64,000 bases of DNA from positions 40,540-104,539 of the forward strand of contig CBFIFE010000002.1 of NCBI GenBank assembly GCA_965661765.1, written 5' to 3'. Positions within the stretch are counted from its first letter, which is position 1, and every line of letters starts with the position of its first letter. Shown here one piece after another: positions 42,319-50,043 of this stretch. The notes below the pieces were generated by a model, which worked only from the letters and a program-made list of their open reading frames with translations, did not search any database and had not been told where the DNA came from. Source of the stretch: JBMYZL01 sp965661765 (GTDB lineage: Bacteria; Bacteroidota; Bacteroidia; Flavobacteriales_D; Sanyastnellaceae). The translations under genes and the position numbers were made by a program.

Positions 42319-43496
42319 ATCCAAAAGGCCACATGCTGACGCAACCCGGTCCCCGGCATTTGCTCATTTTGGACCCTTATCACAAAGGATCGCATGCTGC
42401 CTTTGCGCGCTCCATTGAAACCATGCTGCATGATCACGGCCCGTGGAAGGTCAAGTTGATGGCCATGAAGGGCAGCCATTGGAAGTGGCGAATGCAAGGG
42501 GCAGCGGGACATTTTGCAGCGTTGCTTTCCCAAGAGCAACCACCAGATCTCATTCTGACCACGGACATGTGCGATGTTGCTCGTCTGCGGGGGCTGCTCC
42601 CTCCAACGTTTCGAAGCGTGCCGATCTTGCTGTACTTCCATGAAAACCAAATCACCTTCCCGTGGTCCAAGGGGGATCCCGACGTAGGGCAGCGAATCGA
42701 CCTGACCTATGGCATGACCAACGTGATCAGCGCCATCGCTGCAGACGAATTGTGGTTCAATTCGAAGTATCATCTGGAGGCATTCCTCGAAGGAGCAAGG
42801 CACTTGATGGGCCGCATGCCCGACCAGCAATTGGATGTCACTTCGTTGCAACGAAAGGCTAAGGTCATGCCCATTCCCCTGCCCCTTTGTGCCCGGTTCG
42901 GTCCATCCAATGCCCAGTCCTTGGGGCGCGAATTCCGCCGCCCCATGCGGTTGTTGTGGAATCACCGCTGGACTTGGGACAAGGGGATGGACAGGTTCTG
43001 GTCATTCGTTGAGCATCGGAACAAGGGCGAAATCGAATTGATCCTCCTCGGGGATGCATCTGCGCCAGAATCGAAAATCTTTCTCGAAAGCGCAGAAAGA
43101 CAACGCGACAAAATCTTGCACCTCGGAAAGGTCGAATGTTTGCAAGATTATCACCATTGGTTGTCCCAAGCCGATGTTTTGATTCATCGTCCGCGGCAAG
43201 AATTCTTCGGACTGAGTGTTGTGGAAGCGATGTGGCATGGCGTCATTCCAATGCTGCCCAAATGGGGTCCATATCCAGAATACGTCCCGGAGGAATGCTT
43301 GACCCAAACCCCAAGCCGCAAGTTTGCCAAGTGGCACAATTTCTCGTCTGAAGCCACCACTGCACTGAGAACGAAAGTTCATGAACATGTCACGCAATTT
43401 TGTCACACATCTCAACAAAAGATTTGGTCGAACGCATTGTTATCATCTTGTGGACAAAAACCCATTTTCGATGAAGACGAAGCACCTTCGAAATGA
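42315..43496 (+). CDS. tRNA-queuosine alpha-mannosyltransferase-like glycosyltransferase (DUF3524/GTDC1)
   Basis: A 393-residue GT-B glycosyltransferase starting at ATG 42315 (ATGA overlap with the previous stop). The N-terminal DUF3524 domain has LLILDPYHKGSHAAFA, LMAMKGSHWKWRMQGAAGHFA, LILTTDMCDVARLRGLLP and LLYFHENQITFPW. The C-terminal half is a group 1 glycosyltransferase (LLWNHRWTWDKGMDRF, ILLGDASAPE, HLGKVECLQDYHHWLSQADVLIHRPRQEFFGLSVVEAMWHGVIPM). The human relative GTDC1/QTMAN adds mannose to queuosine-34 of tRNA-Asp. No cytosolic export signal is seen, fitting a tRNA-modifying role. No queuosine genes lie nearby, so the assignment rests on family wording. Confidence 0.85.
   Translation: MNPKGHMLTQPGPRHLLILDPYHKGSHAAFARSIETMLHDHGPWKVKLMAMKGSHWKWRMQGAAGHFAALLSQEQPPDLILTTDMCDVARLRGLLPPTFRSVPILLYFHENQITFPWSKGDPDVGQRIDLTYGMTNVISAIAADELWFNSKYHLEAFLEGARHLMGRMPDQQLDVTSLQRKAKVMPIPLPLCARFGPSNAQSLGREFRRPMRLLWNHRWTWDKGMDRFWSFVEHRNKGEIELILLGDASAPESKIFLESAERQRDKILHLGKVECLQDYHHWLSQADVLIHRPRQEFFGLSVVEAMWHGVIPMLPKWGPYPEYVPEECLTQTPSRKFAKWHNFSSEATTALRTKVHEHVTQFCHTSQQKIWSNALLSSCGQKPIFDEDEAPSK
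43449..43457 (-). other. single DnaA-box-like nonamer
   Basis: TTGTCCACA read on the minus strand, one base from the TTATCCACA consensus. It lies inside the 3' end of the glycosyltransferase gene, about 345 bases before dnaA. It is isolated; one box does not make an origin. Confidence 0.3.
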
Positions 43497-43800
43497 CCAT
43501 TCAAAACGATTCTGACGCTTCTGTCGTCGCATCGAACTTCGGAGCCAATCTCTGATTGACGCTCAATGCTTTCATGGATACGAACGCCCCACAAAAGCCG
43601 TATAATCATCGACAATCGTTGCCATTGCTTGGTTTCTGAAGGTCACCTGAGGAATCTCAGAGTTGGCATTTTTTAAAAGTCAAGGGGCATTCGATTTTTT
43701 TTTCCGCGAGTTTCTCCAAACCTTGCGCTCGGTTTTCAAGGAAGCTTTTTGGGCTTCAGAAAACTTCACCTGTATACGTCAAGCGAGGAAACTGCGATTC
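43497..43800 (+). other. intergenic region upstream of dnaA
   Basis: A 304-base gap, the longest in the window. It holds a short hairpin (CTGAG/CTCAG arms, 43647-43660) followed by a T6 run at about 43669-43674, which could be a weak terminator for the gcvT-comB operon. TTTG at 43748-43751 with TATACGTC at 43773-43780 (21-base spacer) is a possible but poor dnaA promoter. The stretch from 43665 to 43710 is T-rich. No cluster of DnaA boxes, no tRNA and no convincing small gene is visible. Confidence 0.5.
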
Positions 43801-45243
43801 ATGAAACAAGACCATTCAGAAGTATGGGATCGGTGCCTGTCTGTCATTGAAGACAACATATCTTCACAGGCTTACAAGACCTGGTTTCAACCCGTCAAAT
43901 CCGTCAAATTGGAGAACGCGGTGTTGACCATTCAAGTGCCATCTCAATTCTTTTACGAATGGTTGGAAGAGCACTATGTTCAGTTGCTGCGGAAGACGAT
44001 TCGAAAGGAACTCGGCCCAGATGCTCGGTTGGAATACAGCATCATCATGGAGAACGCCCGCCCGAATCAACAACACCACGCTCCGGCGTATACTGTCAAG
44101 CTCCCGGGAAACACCAATGGCAACCCGAAAAATCCGAAAAATGCGATGCCGGTGAACCCGGACATCACCCCGATCAAGAACCCGTTCGTGATTCCCGGGC
44201 TGAAAAAGTTGCAGATTGACTCGAACCTCAACCCCAACTACAACTTTGACAACTTCATTGAAGGGGAATGCAACCGCTTGGCACGTTCTGCAGGTTATGC
44301 CGTCGCCAACAAACCCGGTGGAACGGCGTTCAACCCGCTGCTGATCTACGGGAGCACCGGACTGGGCAAAACACATCTCATGCACGCCATCGGGCTGGAG
44401 ATCAAGGAGCGTCAACCGGAATTGACTGTGCTTTATGTGAGTTCAGAGACTTTCACGCATCAATTCATCGATGCAGTTCGCAACAACAGCGTAAATGACT
44501 TCAGTCATTTCTATCAGATGATTGATGTCCTGTTGATTGACGATGTCCAATTTTTCAGTGGCAAAGAGAAGACGCAGGATGTGTTTTTCCACATCTTCAA
44601 TCATCTCCACCAAGGTGGCAAACAGATTGTCCTGACGTCGGACAAGCCGCCTGTGGAGATGCATGGCATGGAACAACGCCTGCTCAGCCGTTTCAAATGG
44701 GGCCTCAGTGCTGATCTTCAGGTGCCATCGCTTGAGACCCGCATGGCCATCTTGGAGAAGATGATGTACAAAAACGGCATTGAGCTGCCACGAGAGGTCG
44801 TGGAGTATTTGGCCTACAGCATCACAACGAACATTCGCGAACTGGAAGGTGCACTCATCAGTCTGATCGCTCAGAGCAGTTTGAACAAAAAAGCCATCAC
44901 GCTGGATTTGGCGAAGCAGATGATCGACAAATTCGTGAAGAATACCGCGCGAGAAGTGAGCATCGACTACATTCAGAAAGTGGTTTGCGATTATTTCGAC
45001 TTGCCCATCGAGTTGCTGAAGTCCAAGACCCGGAAGCGTGAAATCGTGCAAGCGCGGCAGATTGCCATGTACTTCTCCAAGAAGATGACCAAGAGTTCAC
45101 TTGCGAACATCGGCTTGCATTGCGGCGGAAAGGATCACGCCACCGTGCTCCACGCCTGCAGGACGGTGAACAACCTCCAAGAAACGGACAAGCACTTCAA
45201 GAAATATTTGGAAGACTTGGAGAAGAAGTTGGCCATTCACTGA
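43801..45243 (+). CDS. dnaA: chromosomal replication initiator DnaA
   Basis: A 480-residue DnaA starting at ATG 43801, where the domain I sequence begins (EVWDRCLSVIEDNISSQAYKTWFQPV). A linker rich in Asn and Pro follows (about 85-140). The AAA+ domain has Walker A GSTGLGKT (184-191), Walker B VLLIDDVQFF, sensor LTSDKPP and the arginine-finger region LLSRFKWGLSADLQ. Domain IV carries the DNA-binding signature CGGKDHATVLHACRTV. It binds DnaA boxes and melts the origin. The phosphatase gene behind it starts on the last base of its stop codon. Confidence 0.98.
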   Translation: MKQDHSEVWDRCLSVIEDNISSQAYKTWFQPVKSVKLENAVLTIQVPSQFFYEWLEEHYVQLLRKTIRKELGPDARLEYSIIMENARPNQQHHAPAYTVKLPGNTNGNPKNPKNAMPVNPDITPIKNPFVIPGLKKLQIDSNLNPNYNFDNFIEGECNRLARSAGYAVANKPGGTAFNPLLIYGSTGLGKTHLMHAIGLEIKERQPELTVLYVSSETFTHQFIDAVRNNSVNDFSHFYQMIDVLLIDDVQFFSGKEKTQDVFFHIFNHLHQGGKQIVLTSDKPPVEMHGMEQRLLSRFKWGLSADLQVPSLETRMAILEKMMYKNGIELPREVVEYLAYSITTNIRELEGALISLIAQSSLNKKAITLDLAKQMIDKFVKNTAREVSIDYIQKVVCDYFDLPIELLKSKTRKREIVQARQIAMYFSKKMTKSSLANIGLHCGGKDHATVLHACRTVNNLQETDKHFKKYLEDLEKKLAIH

Positions 45244-45728
45244 TGGAGTCGCAAAGGTCTGTCTCTTCCTTGCGCGTGCTTGTTGTCTGCCTGGGCAACA
45301 TTTGCAGAAGCCCCCTGGGTGAGGCCGTCCTTCGCGACGCTGCCAAGCGGAGGAACTTGCTCATACAAGTCGATAGTGCTGGAACAGGGGGCTGGCATGT
45401 TGGGCAGCCGCCAGACCGAAGATCCATCGATGAGGCGCATCGCAGGGGCGTGGACATCTCTCAGCAACGCGGCAGAAAAGTTCAGCGAGAAGATTTGGAC
45501 GCGTTTGACGTGCTGCTCGCCATGGACCAGCAAAACCTGAAGGACCTGCAGAGCTTGGCGAAGAACGACGAAGAGCTGAGGAAAATTCAACTCTTCATGC
45601 CCGATGGGAGGGAAGTTCCAGATCCCTATCATGGGACCATGAGGGATTTTGCCCTTGTCTTCGACTGGGCTGAAGAAGCAGCCAATCTGTGGATGGAAAA
45701 ATGGAGCAAAGCCTTGCGGGAAAAATGA
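45243..45728 (+). CDS. low-molecular-weight protein-tyrosine phosphatase
   Basis: A 161-residue cytosolic phosphatase starting at the ATG that shares its A with the dnaA stop. The P-loop VVCLGNICRSP (Cys16 to Arg22, CxxxxxRS) and the general acid loop VPDPYHG are both present, with DSAGTGGWHVGQPPDRR between. These enzymes dephosphorylate tyrosine kinases of polysaccharide export or other small phosphoesters. It is coupled both to dnaA and to the methyltransferase gene behind (4-base overlap). Confidence 0.94.
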   Translation: MESQRSVSSLRVLVVCLGNICRSPLGEAVLRDAAKRRNLLIQVDSAGTGGWHVGQPPDRRSIDEAHRRGVDISQQRGRKVQREDLDAFDVLLAMDQQNLKDLQSLAKNDEELRKIQLFMPDGREVPDPYHGTMRDFALVFDWAEEAANLWMEKWSKALREK

Positions 45729-46429
45729 AAACGCTTCACTTGATTCCGAACACCTTGGGCTCCCGAACGCCAGGGCTTCACCTTTCGTCTGGCGCTCTGG
45801 AAGCGTTGAGGACCTGCTCACGCTTCATTGTTGAAAGCGACAATGCGGCCAGGAGATTGCTGAAAGATGCTTTGCCAGACTTGAATCCAAATGTTCGGCC
45901 GACATTTTTGCTGAACGAACATTCTGACGCGCAAGATTTGGTGGATTTGCTGGCTTGGTTTCGGCAATCCGAGGACATCGGTGTCATCACCGACGCTGGA
46001 GCACCAGGCGTGGCTGACCCAGGGGCCCAAGCCGTTCGTATGGCGCACAATGCCGGTTGGTCCGTCAAACCGCATGTGGGGCCTTCTTCCATTTTGCTCG
46101 CGCTGATGGCCAGCGGGCTGAACGGCCAATCCTTCGCGTTCAAAGGGTATTTCCCTCGTGAAAAATCCAAACGCGAACGCATGTTCCGAGAGATCAAAGA
46201 CGGTTTGCAACGGCGCAAAGAGACTGCGATATTCATGGAGCCGCCCTACAGGAACGACAATGCGTTCTCGGATGTCTTGCAGATGATGCCCGGTGACACC
46301 ACCTTGTGCCTCGCCGTGGATCTCACGTTGCCCACCGAATGGATTCGAAGCATGACCATCAGCGATTGGGCAAAGGCGCCTCAACCAGCACTCCACAAGC
46401 GCCCCTGCTTGTTCCTTTTGGGGCATTGA
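45725..46429 (+). CDS. RsmI-like SAM-dependent methyltransferase (tetrapyrrole methylase fold)
   Basis: A 234-residue methyltransferase of the RsmI/tetrapyrrole methylase fold. Pattern: LHLIPNTLGSR, DIGVITDAGAPGVADPGAQAV (the SAM loop, as in RsmI), HVGPSSILLALMASGLNGQSFAFKGYFPREKSKRER and IFMEPPYRNDN. RsmI 2'-O-methylates C1402 of 16S rRNA; this Bacteroidota form lacks part of the usual N-terminus (it begins directly at the first strand) and may be a paralogue with another target. It starts at ATG 45725, overlapping the phosphatase stop, and is convergent with the next gene (6-base gap). Confidence 0.85.
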   Translation: MKTLHLIPNTLGSRTPGLHLSSGALEALRTCSRFIVESDNAARRLLKDALPDLNPNVRPTFLLNEHSDAQDLVDLLAWFRQSEDIGVITDAGAPGVADPGAQAVRMAHNAGWSVKPHVGPSSILLALMASGLNGQSFAFKGYFPREKSKRERMFREIKDGLQRRKETAIFMEPPYRNDNAFSDVLQMMPGDTTLCLAVDLTLPTEWIRSMTISDWAKAPQPALHKRPCLFLLGH

Positions 46430-46435
46430 GTTTCG

Positions 46436-47188
46436 CTAATGCCTCTGCCCAGGTTGGGCATGAACTGCCTTCACCTGGACGGAGAAAGCCTGGTTGGCGT
46501 CAGTTCCTCCCTTCAACGGTTCGTGGCCAATCTCAGCCAAACACCAAGCACGAAAGTTCCCTTGTCCTGCCAACAGCAAGCTGTCGAGCGGCGGCACCAA
46601 TTGATCCGCAACACCCAACGGAAACGCCCAAATGTCTTTTCTAGCCATCGAATCGTCCAACGCGCCGAAAGGAAGTGGCGCGGAGACCAAAGTCAATTCA
46701 ACTTCGGTTCCCCAAGGCAGGGCTTGATGCTGAGGTTCGTCGGCCCAATCCAGCCAACAACCTGCCACCTCTTCATCAACCTCAAAGCCCACGGCTTCCG
46801 CCAACCCCCGCCAGCCCTCGCGCATCACAATGGCCCCGACGGCCTCTTTCGATTCCGAAAAGGCCAGCACCACTTCCAAACGCCTTTGCCCTGGTCCGCG
46901 CAGTACAACCGCATCCCCTGCCCGCAAACCAGCCACTGGCAGTGAGTCCACCTCGGGTCGTTCTGGCAATGCCAAGCTTGAAGTTCTCGTGACTTGTCGG
47001 ATTCTGTTCGCGCAAGGGTGGATCGAGTCACACCAACGAAACCAAACCCAATCCCCAGGTTGCAAAGTGCGTGCCGAGGGATCGCCGAGTTCGACCCAGT
47101 CCCAGGGACGGTCGGCGTCTGTACAATGGGTCAAACCGGACATCGCAAGACCACACACAATCAATGCCCACAGCCCTCCCCTCTTCAT
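46436..47188 (-). CDS. lipoprotein of unknown function, paired with an FKBP-like lipoprotein
   Basis: A 250-residue predicted lipoprotein (MKRGGLWALIVCGLAMSGLTHC, lipobox Cys22). The mature part begins RPWDWVELGDPSARTLQPGDWVWFRWC, has FVVLRGPGQRR-like and LEVVLAFSESKEAVGAIVMREGW segments, and ends NQAFSVQVKAVHAQ, the last strand pattern of an FKBP domain (LxFxVxVxxV). It may be a divergent or double FKBP-fold protein like those following gldI in Flavobacteria. The start overlaps the previous gene's stop by four bases (minus strand). Function unassigned. Confidence 0.7.
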   Translation of the reverse strand: MKRGGLWALIVCGLAMSGLTHCTDADRPWDWVELGDPSARTLQPGDWVWFRWCDSIHPCANRIRQVTRTSSLALPERPEVDSLPVAGLRAGDAVVLRGPGQRRLEVVLAFSESKEAVGAIVMREGWRGLAEAVGFEVDEEVAGCWLDWADEPQHQALPWGTEVELTLVSAPLPFGALDDSMARKDIWAFPLGVADQLVPPLDSLLLAGQGNFRAWCLAEIGHEPLKGGTDANQAFSVQVKAVHAQPGQRH

Positions 47189-47745
47189 GCAGCCTCTGGA
47201 CTCTCCACGCTGATGACTTTGAAGCGCAACCCAATGATGGCATCTTGTGGAATCGTCGGCGGACTCCCCGTCAATCCCCAAGCCCGAGCCGCAGGCAGCC
47301 AAGCCTCCACAGTGTCACCGGGCGAAGTGTGGCTTGCGAGCACGTGAAATCCGTCAGGCCATTCGCTGAAGCCAATGGCCAAAACCATGGGATTCTCTTC
47401 CGAATAGCGCATCACCACTTCACCATTTGTCAAGCTCACTTCGCAGGACCACTTGACAAGGGTCCCATGACCATGCAACGGGTGAAGGGCTGCTCCTTCG
47501 TGGCGGGATGGCCAGTGAACCCGCATGCCCGAAAACGCCTCAAACCCCATGGAATCCGGGGCCAGGAATTGAAGCAATGCATGCTGTTGTTCCGCCTTTT
47601 GTTGGTTGAATGCCAACAAATCCTCAGCAGTTGGTTGCCGATGCCCAGCGCCTGGGAACTCGGAATCCTCGCCGCATCCGGCCAGTCCGGCCATGACGAT
47701 TCCCCCCGCGACCCACCACGAACGTTTGCCCAGTTGCCTCAGCAT
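47185..47745 (-). CDS. FKBP-like peptidyl-prolyl isomerase lipoprotein (GldI-like in context)
   Basis: A 186-residue lipoprotein (VMAGLAGC, Cys24 or so). A short helical part (TAEDLLAFNQQKAEQQHALLQFL) precedes an FKBP domain from about 85: GTLVKWSCEVSLTNGEVVM, FSEWPDGFHVLASHTSPGDTVEAWLP, AARAWGLTG and QDAIIGLRFKVISVE. The canonical active-site aromatic residues are partly changed. GldI of Flavobacterium is an FKBP-type lipoprotein needed for gliding and, as I recall, lies beside a DHH phosphoesterase gene as here. It overlaps that gene's end by 7 bases. Confidence 0.75.
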   Translation of the reverse strand: MLRQLGKRSWWVAGGIVMAGLAGCGEDSEFPGAGHRQPTAEDLLAFNQQKAEQQHALLQFLAPDSMGFEAFSGMRVHWPSRHEGAALHPLHGHGTLVKWSCEVSLTNGEVVMRYSEENPMVLAIGFSEWPDGFHVLASHTSPGDTVEAWLPAARAWGLTGSPPTIPQDAIIGLRFKVISVESPEAA

Positions 47746-48806
47746 GCCGCCAAGATTTGAGGGCCATACTTCGGCATCAAACTGCGCCACAAATCTGCGA
47801 CCTCGCCTGCCGTGACGCCATCCAGCGCCCCCCCGGATGCGTTCCTGTGCCCGCCACCTCGAAAATGGGCCTCCGCCACGTCCCGCACACTGAAATTGCC
47901 ACGACTCCGCAAACTCAGCTTCACCCGGCCCTCTTTCGCCTCCCGAACAAAAACCGCACAATTCACCCCCTCCACACTCAACGCCTGATTGACAAGGCTC
48001 TCTGTGTCGCCTGATCGGGCATGAAACCGGTTCAATTCCGCCAAGGTCAAGGTGATCATCGCGCAACCATACTCAGGGTAGACCTCCAGTTTGTTGCTCA
48101 AGGCATAACCGACCAATTGCAACCGATCCAGGCGATTCGAATCATAAACCGCGGCATGGATGTCCGCATGCCGAATGCCCGTTTGCAGCAGCGCAGCCAC
48201 CATCTCATGCGTGGCCGCCGTGACGCTGGCAAACCGAAAGGACCCCGTGTCTGTCATCACCCCGGTGTACAAGCACGCGGCCACGTCTTGAGACATCTCA
48301 TCAGCCCGATTCGAAGCGACAATCCATCGGTAAACGAGCTCGGCTGATGAACCGCAAAGGGGATCGCTGAAATTCCATTTGGCAAAACCACTCGGGTTCA
48401 AGTGATGGTCGATCATGACCAAATCCCCTTCCGCCTCGCCCACCGCCGCCGCCATCTCGGGGCCCAGCCTGTCCAACCCATTGTAATCCAAGCAGAAAAT
48501 CATGGCTGCCTCTGCAACCTTCGCGGCTGCCTTTTCTGGGTGCTTTTCCCACAACACCACCTCTTGAACTGCTGGCATCCAGTCAAAAAACGCTGGAAAC
48601 CCATCGGGCAAGACCACGGCCAATTGGGACCAACCACCGGCCTTCAAATCATGGTACAAACCCAACGCAGCGCCCAGGGCATCACCATCCGGCGATTTGT
48701 GTGCCGTGATAACAATCGGCTGGGCCTTGCGCGACTGGAGTGCTGCATGGGCCGCAGCAAACGCCTCACCGTCAAACGGGGCAAAAGGGACAATGGAATC
48801 TTGCAT
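47739..48806 (-). CDS. DHH-family phosphoesterase (NrnA-like)
   Basis: A 355-residue cytosolic phosphoesterase. DHH motifs: HKSPDGDALGAALGLY (motif I), IFCLDYNGLDRLG (motif II Asp), VMIDHHLNPSGFA (DHH), GVMTDTGSFRFAS (motif IV) and, in the DHHA1 part, FRGGGHRNASGG. This is the NrnA/Bifunctional oligoribonuclease-PAP phosphatase architecture: it degrades short RNA (nanoRNA), pAp or cyclic-dinucleotide products. ATG 48806 is chosen over 48878. It heads a three-gene minus operon with two lipoproteins and is divergent from the DUF6702 gene (35 bases). Confidence 0.92.
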   Translation of the reverse strand: MQDSIVPFAPFDGEAFAAAHAALQSRKAQPIVITAHKSPDGDALGAALGLYHDLKAGGWSQLAVVLPDGFPAFFDWMPAVQEVVLWEKHPEKAAAKVAEAAMIFCLDYNGLDRLGPEMAAAVGEAEGDLVMIDHHLNPSGFAKWNFSDPLCGSSAELVYRWIVASNRADEMSQDVAACLYTGVMTDTGSFRFASVTAATHEMVAALLQTGIRHADIHAAVYDSNRLDRLQLVGYALSNKLEVYPEYGCAMITLTLAELNRFHARSGDTESLVNQALSVEGVNCAVFVREAKEGRVKLSLRSRGNFSVRDVAEAHFRGGGHRNASGGALDGVTAGEVADLWRSLMPKYGPQILAAC

Positions 48807-48841
48807 GTGGCCGCAAGTTACTGCGAGCGTAATTTTGTCGC

Positions 48842-49339
48842 ATGCTGATGTCTCTACACATTTGGATTTCTTGGGCATTGTTCGTGGCGGTCCCCGCGCA
48901 CGATTTCCACTACTCGCGAACGGATTTGCGATGGAATCCTGAGTCCTCGACCTGGCAAGTTGAAATCCGTGTCTTCACCGATGATCTGGAACTCGCCCTG
49001 ATGCCGCAGCAAGCGGACAAGCCGTTGAATTTGGGCGACGATTTGGAAGCAGAAGGAGTGGATGCTTCGATCGAAAACTGGACGCATAACCATTGCAATA
49101 TGACCGCGAATGATAAGCGAATTGCATTGAAATATCTTGGCAAAGATGTGGATTATGACATCACGTATTTGTTCTTGGAATCGGGCATGGAGGCACCTCC
49201 ACAAACCTTGGTTTTGGAATGGCGCCTGTTGTTCGATGAATTTGAAGACCAAATCAACGAGGTAGCGCTCGAGTTTCAAGGAATGAACATGCGAGAGTTG
49301 TTCTCCGCAGAATCCGACGTACACCAACTTTTGCCATGA
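48842..49339 (+). CDS. DUF6702-type secreted protein
   Basis: A 165-residue protein with a signal peptide (HIWISWALFVAVPA/HDFHYS). The start HDFHYSRTDLRWNPESSTWQVEIRVFTDDLE is the DUF6702 pattern (H.fhvS...i.yn.....eit.riF.DDLE), and the second half has LGKDVDYDITYLFLESGME with MNMRELFSAESDVHQLLP. It is probably periplasmic; its function is unknown, although in many Bacteroidota it lies beside a peptidase gene that is not found here. The stop overlaps nth by four bases. Confidence 0.85.
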   Translation: MLMSLHIWISWALFVAVPAHDFHYSRTDLRWNPESSTWQVEIRVFTDDLELALMPQQADKPLNLGDDLEAEGVDASIENWTHNHCNMTANDKRIALKYLGKDVDYDITYLFLESGMEAPPQTLVLEWRLLFDEFEDQINEVALEFQGMNMRELFSAESDVHQLLP

Positions 49340-50043
49340 ACCCTATTGCCGAACCCCGTCTGACGAAAAAATCGGAAAAGGTGGCTTTCTTGTTGCAAGA
49401 ACTGCCCAAATTGTATCCGGAAATTCCTGTACCGCTCGACCACAAGGATCCTTACACGCTCTTGGTCGCTGTGTTGCTCTCTGCCCAGTGCACCGATGAG
49501 CGGGTGAACCAAGTCACCCCGGCGCTGTTTGCCCTCGCCGACAACCCGGCGGACATGAAGGCCCAATCGGTGGAAGCCATTCGCGACATCATTCGACCTT
49601 GTGGCCTCTCCCCTGCCAAATCCAAAAACATCCACCGGTTGTCTGAAATCTTGTGCGAAGTTCACGGTGGCCAAACCCCCGAGGATCTCGCTGCGCTGGA
49701 GGCCTTGCCTGGTGTGGGACACAAAACGGCTTCCGTTGTGGTCTCCCAAGCCTTTGGGCAACCCGCCTTTCCCGTGGACACCCACATCCATCGCCTGATG
49801 TGGCGTTGGGGCCTCACGACTGGCAAGTCCGTGGAACAGACTGAAAAGGATGCGAAGCGGCTGTTTCCGGAGCACTGCTGGAATGATTTGCACCTCCAGA
49901 TCATTTTCTATGGCCGAGAGTACAGCCCCGCGCGTGGCCTGAACATCGAAAAGGATTACATCCTTCGAACGATTGGGCGGCCTTCAGAAATTCGCAAATG
50001 GCAGGCGGTGCAATGGAAAAAAACCTCGGCTTCGAAGCGATGA
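49336..50043 (+). CDS. nth: endonuclease III-like DNA glycosylase/lyase without the C-terminal Fe-S cluster
   Basis: A 235-residue HhH-GPD glycosylase that should remove oxidised pyrimidines and nick the abasic site. LLSAQCTDERVNQVTPALF, the helix-hairpin-helix LPGVGHKTASVV with catalytic Lys130, and FPVDTHIHRL with Asp148 are intact. In most Nth proteins four cysteines (Cx6Cx2Cx5C) bind a 4Fe-4S cluster near the C-terminus; here the matching segment is GREYSPARGLNIEKDYILR and has none. The DNA-binding residues around it may be kept by other contacts. It is coupled to the DUF6702 gene upstream and overlaps the ATP-grasp-like gene downstream by four bases. Confidence 0.94.
   Translation: MNPIAEPRLTKKSEKVAFLLQELPKLYPEIPVPLDHKDPYTLLVAVLLSAQCTDERVNQVTPALFALADNPADMKAQSVEAIRDIIRPCGLSPAKSKNIHRLSEILCEVHGGQTPEDLAALEALPGVGHKTASVVVSQAFGQPAFPVDTHIHRLMWRWGLTTGKSVEQTEKDAKRLFPEHCWNDLHLQIIFYGREYSPARGLNIEKDYILRTIGRPSEIRKWQAVQWKKTSASKR

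Noticed and set aside
43449..43800. Chromosomal origin next to dnaA
   Set aside because: Only one imperfect DnaA box and no AT-rich repeat array; Bacteroidota origins are often not beside dnaA.
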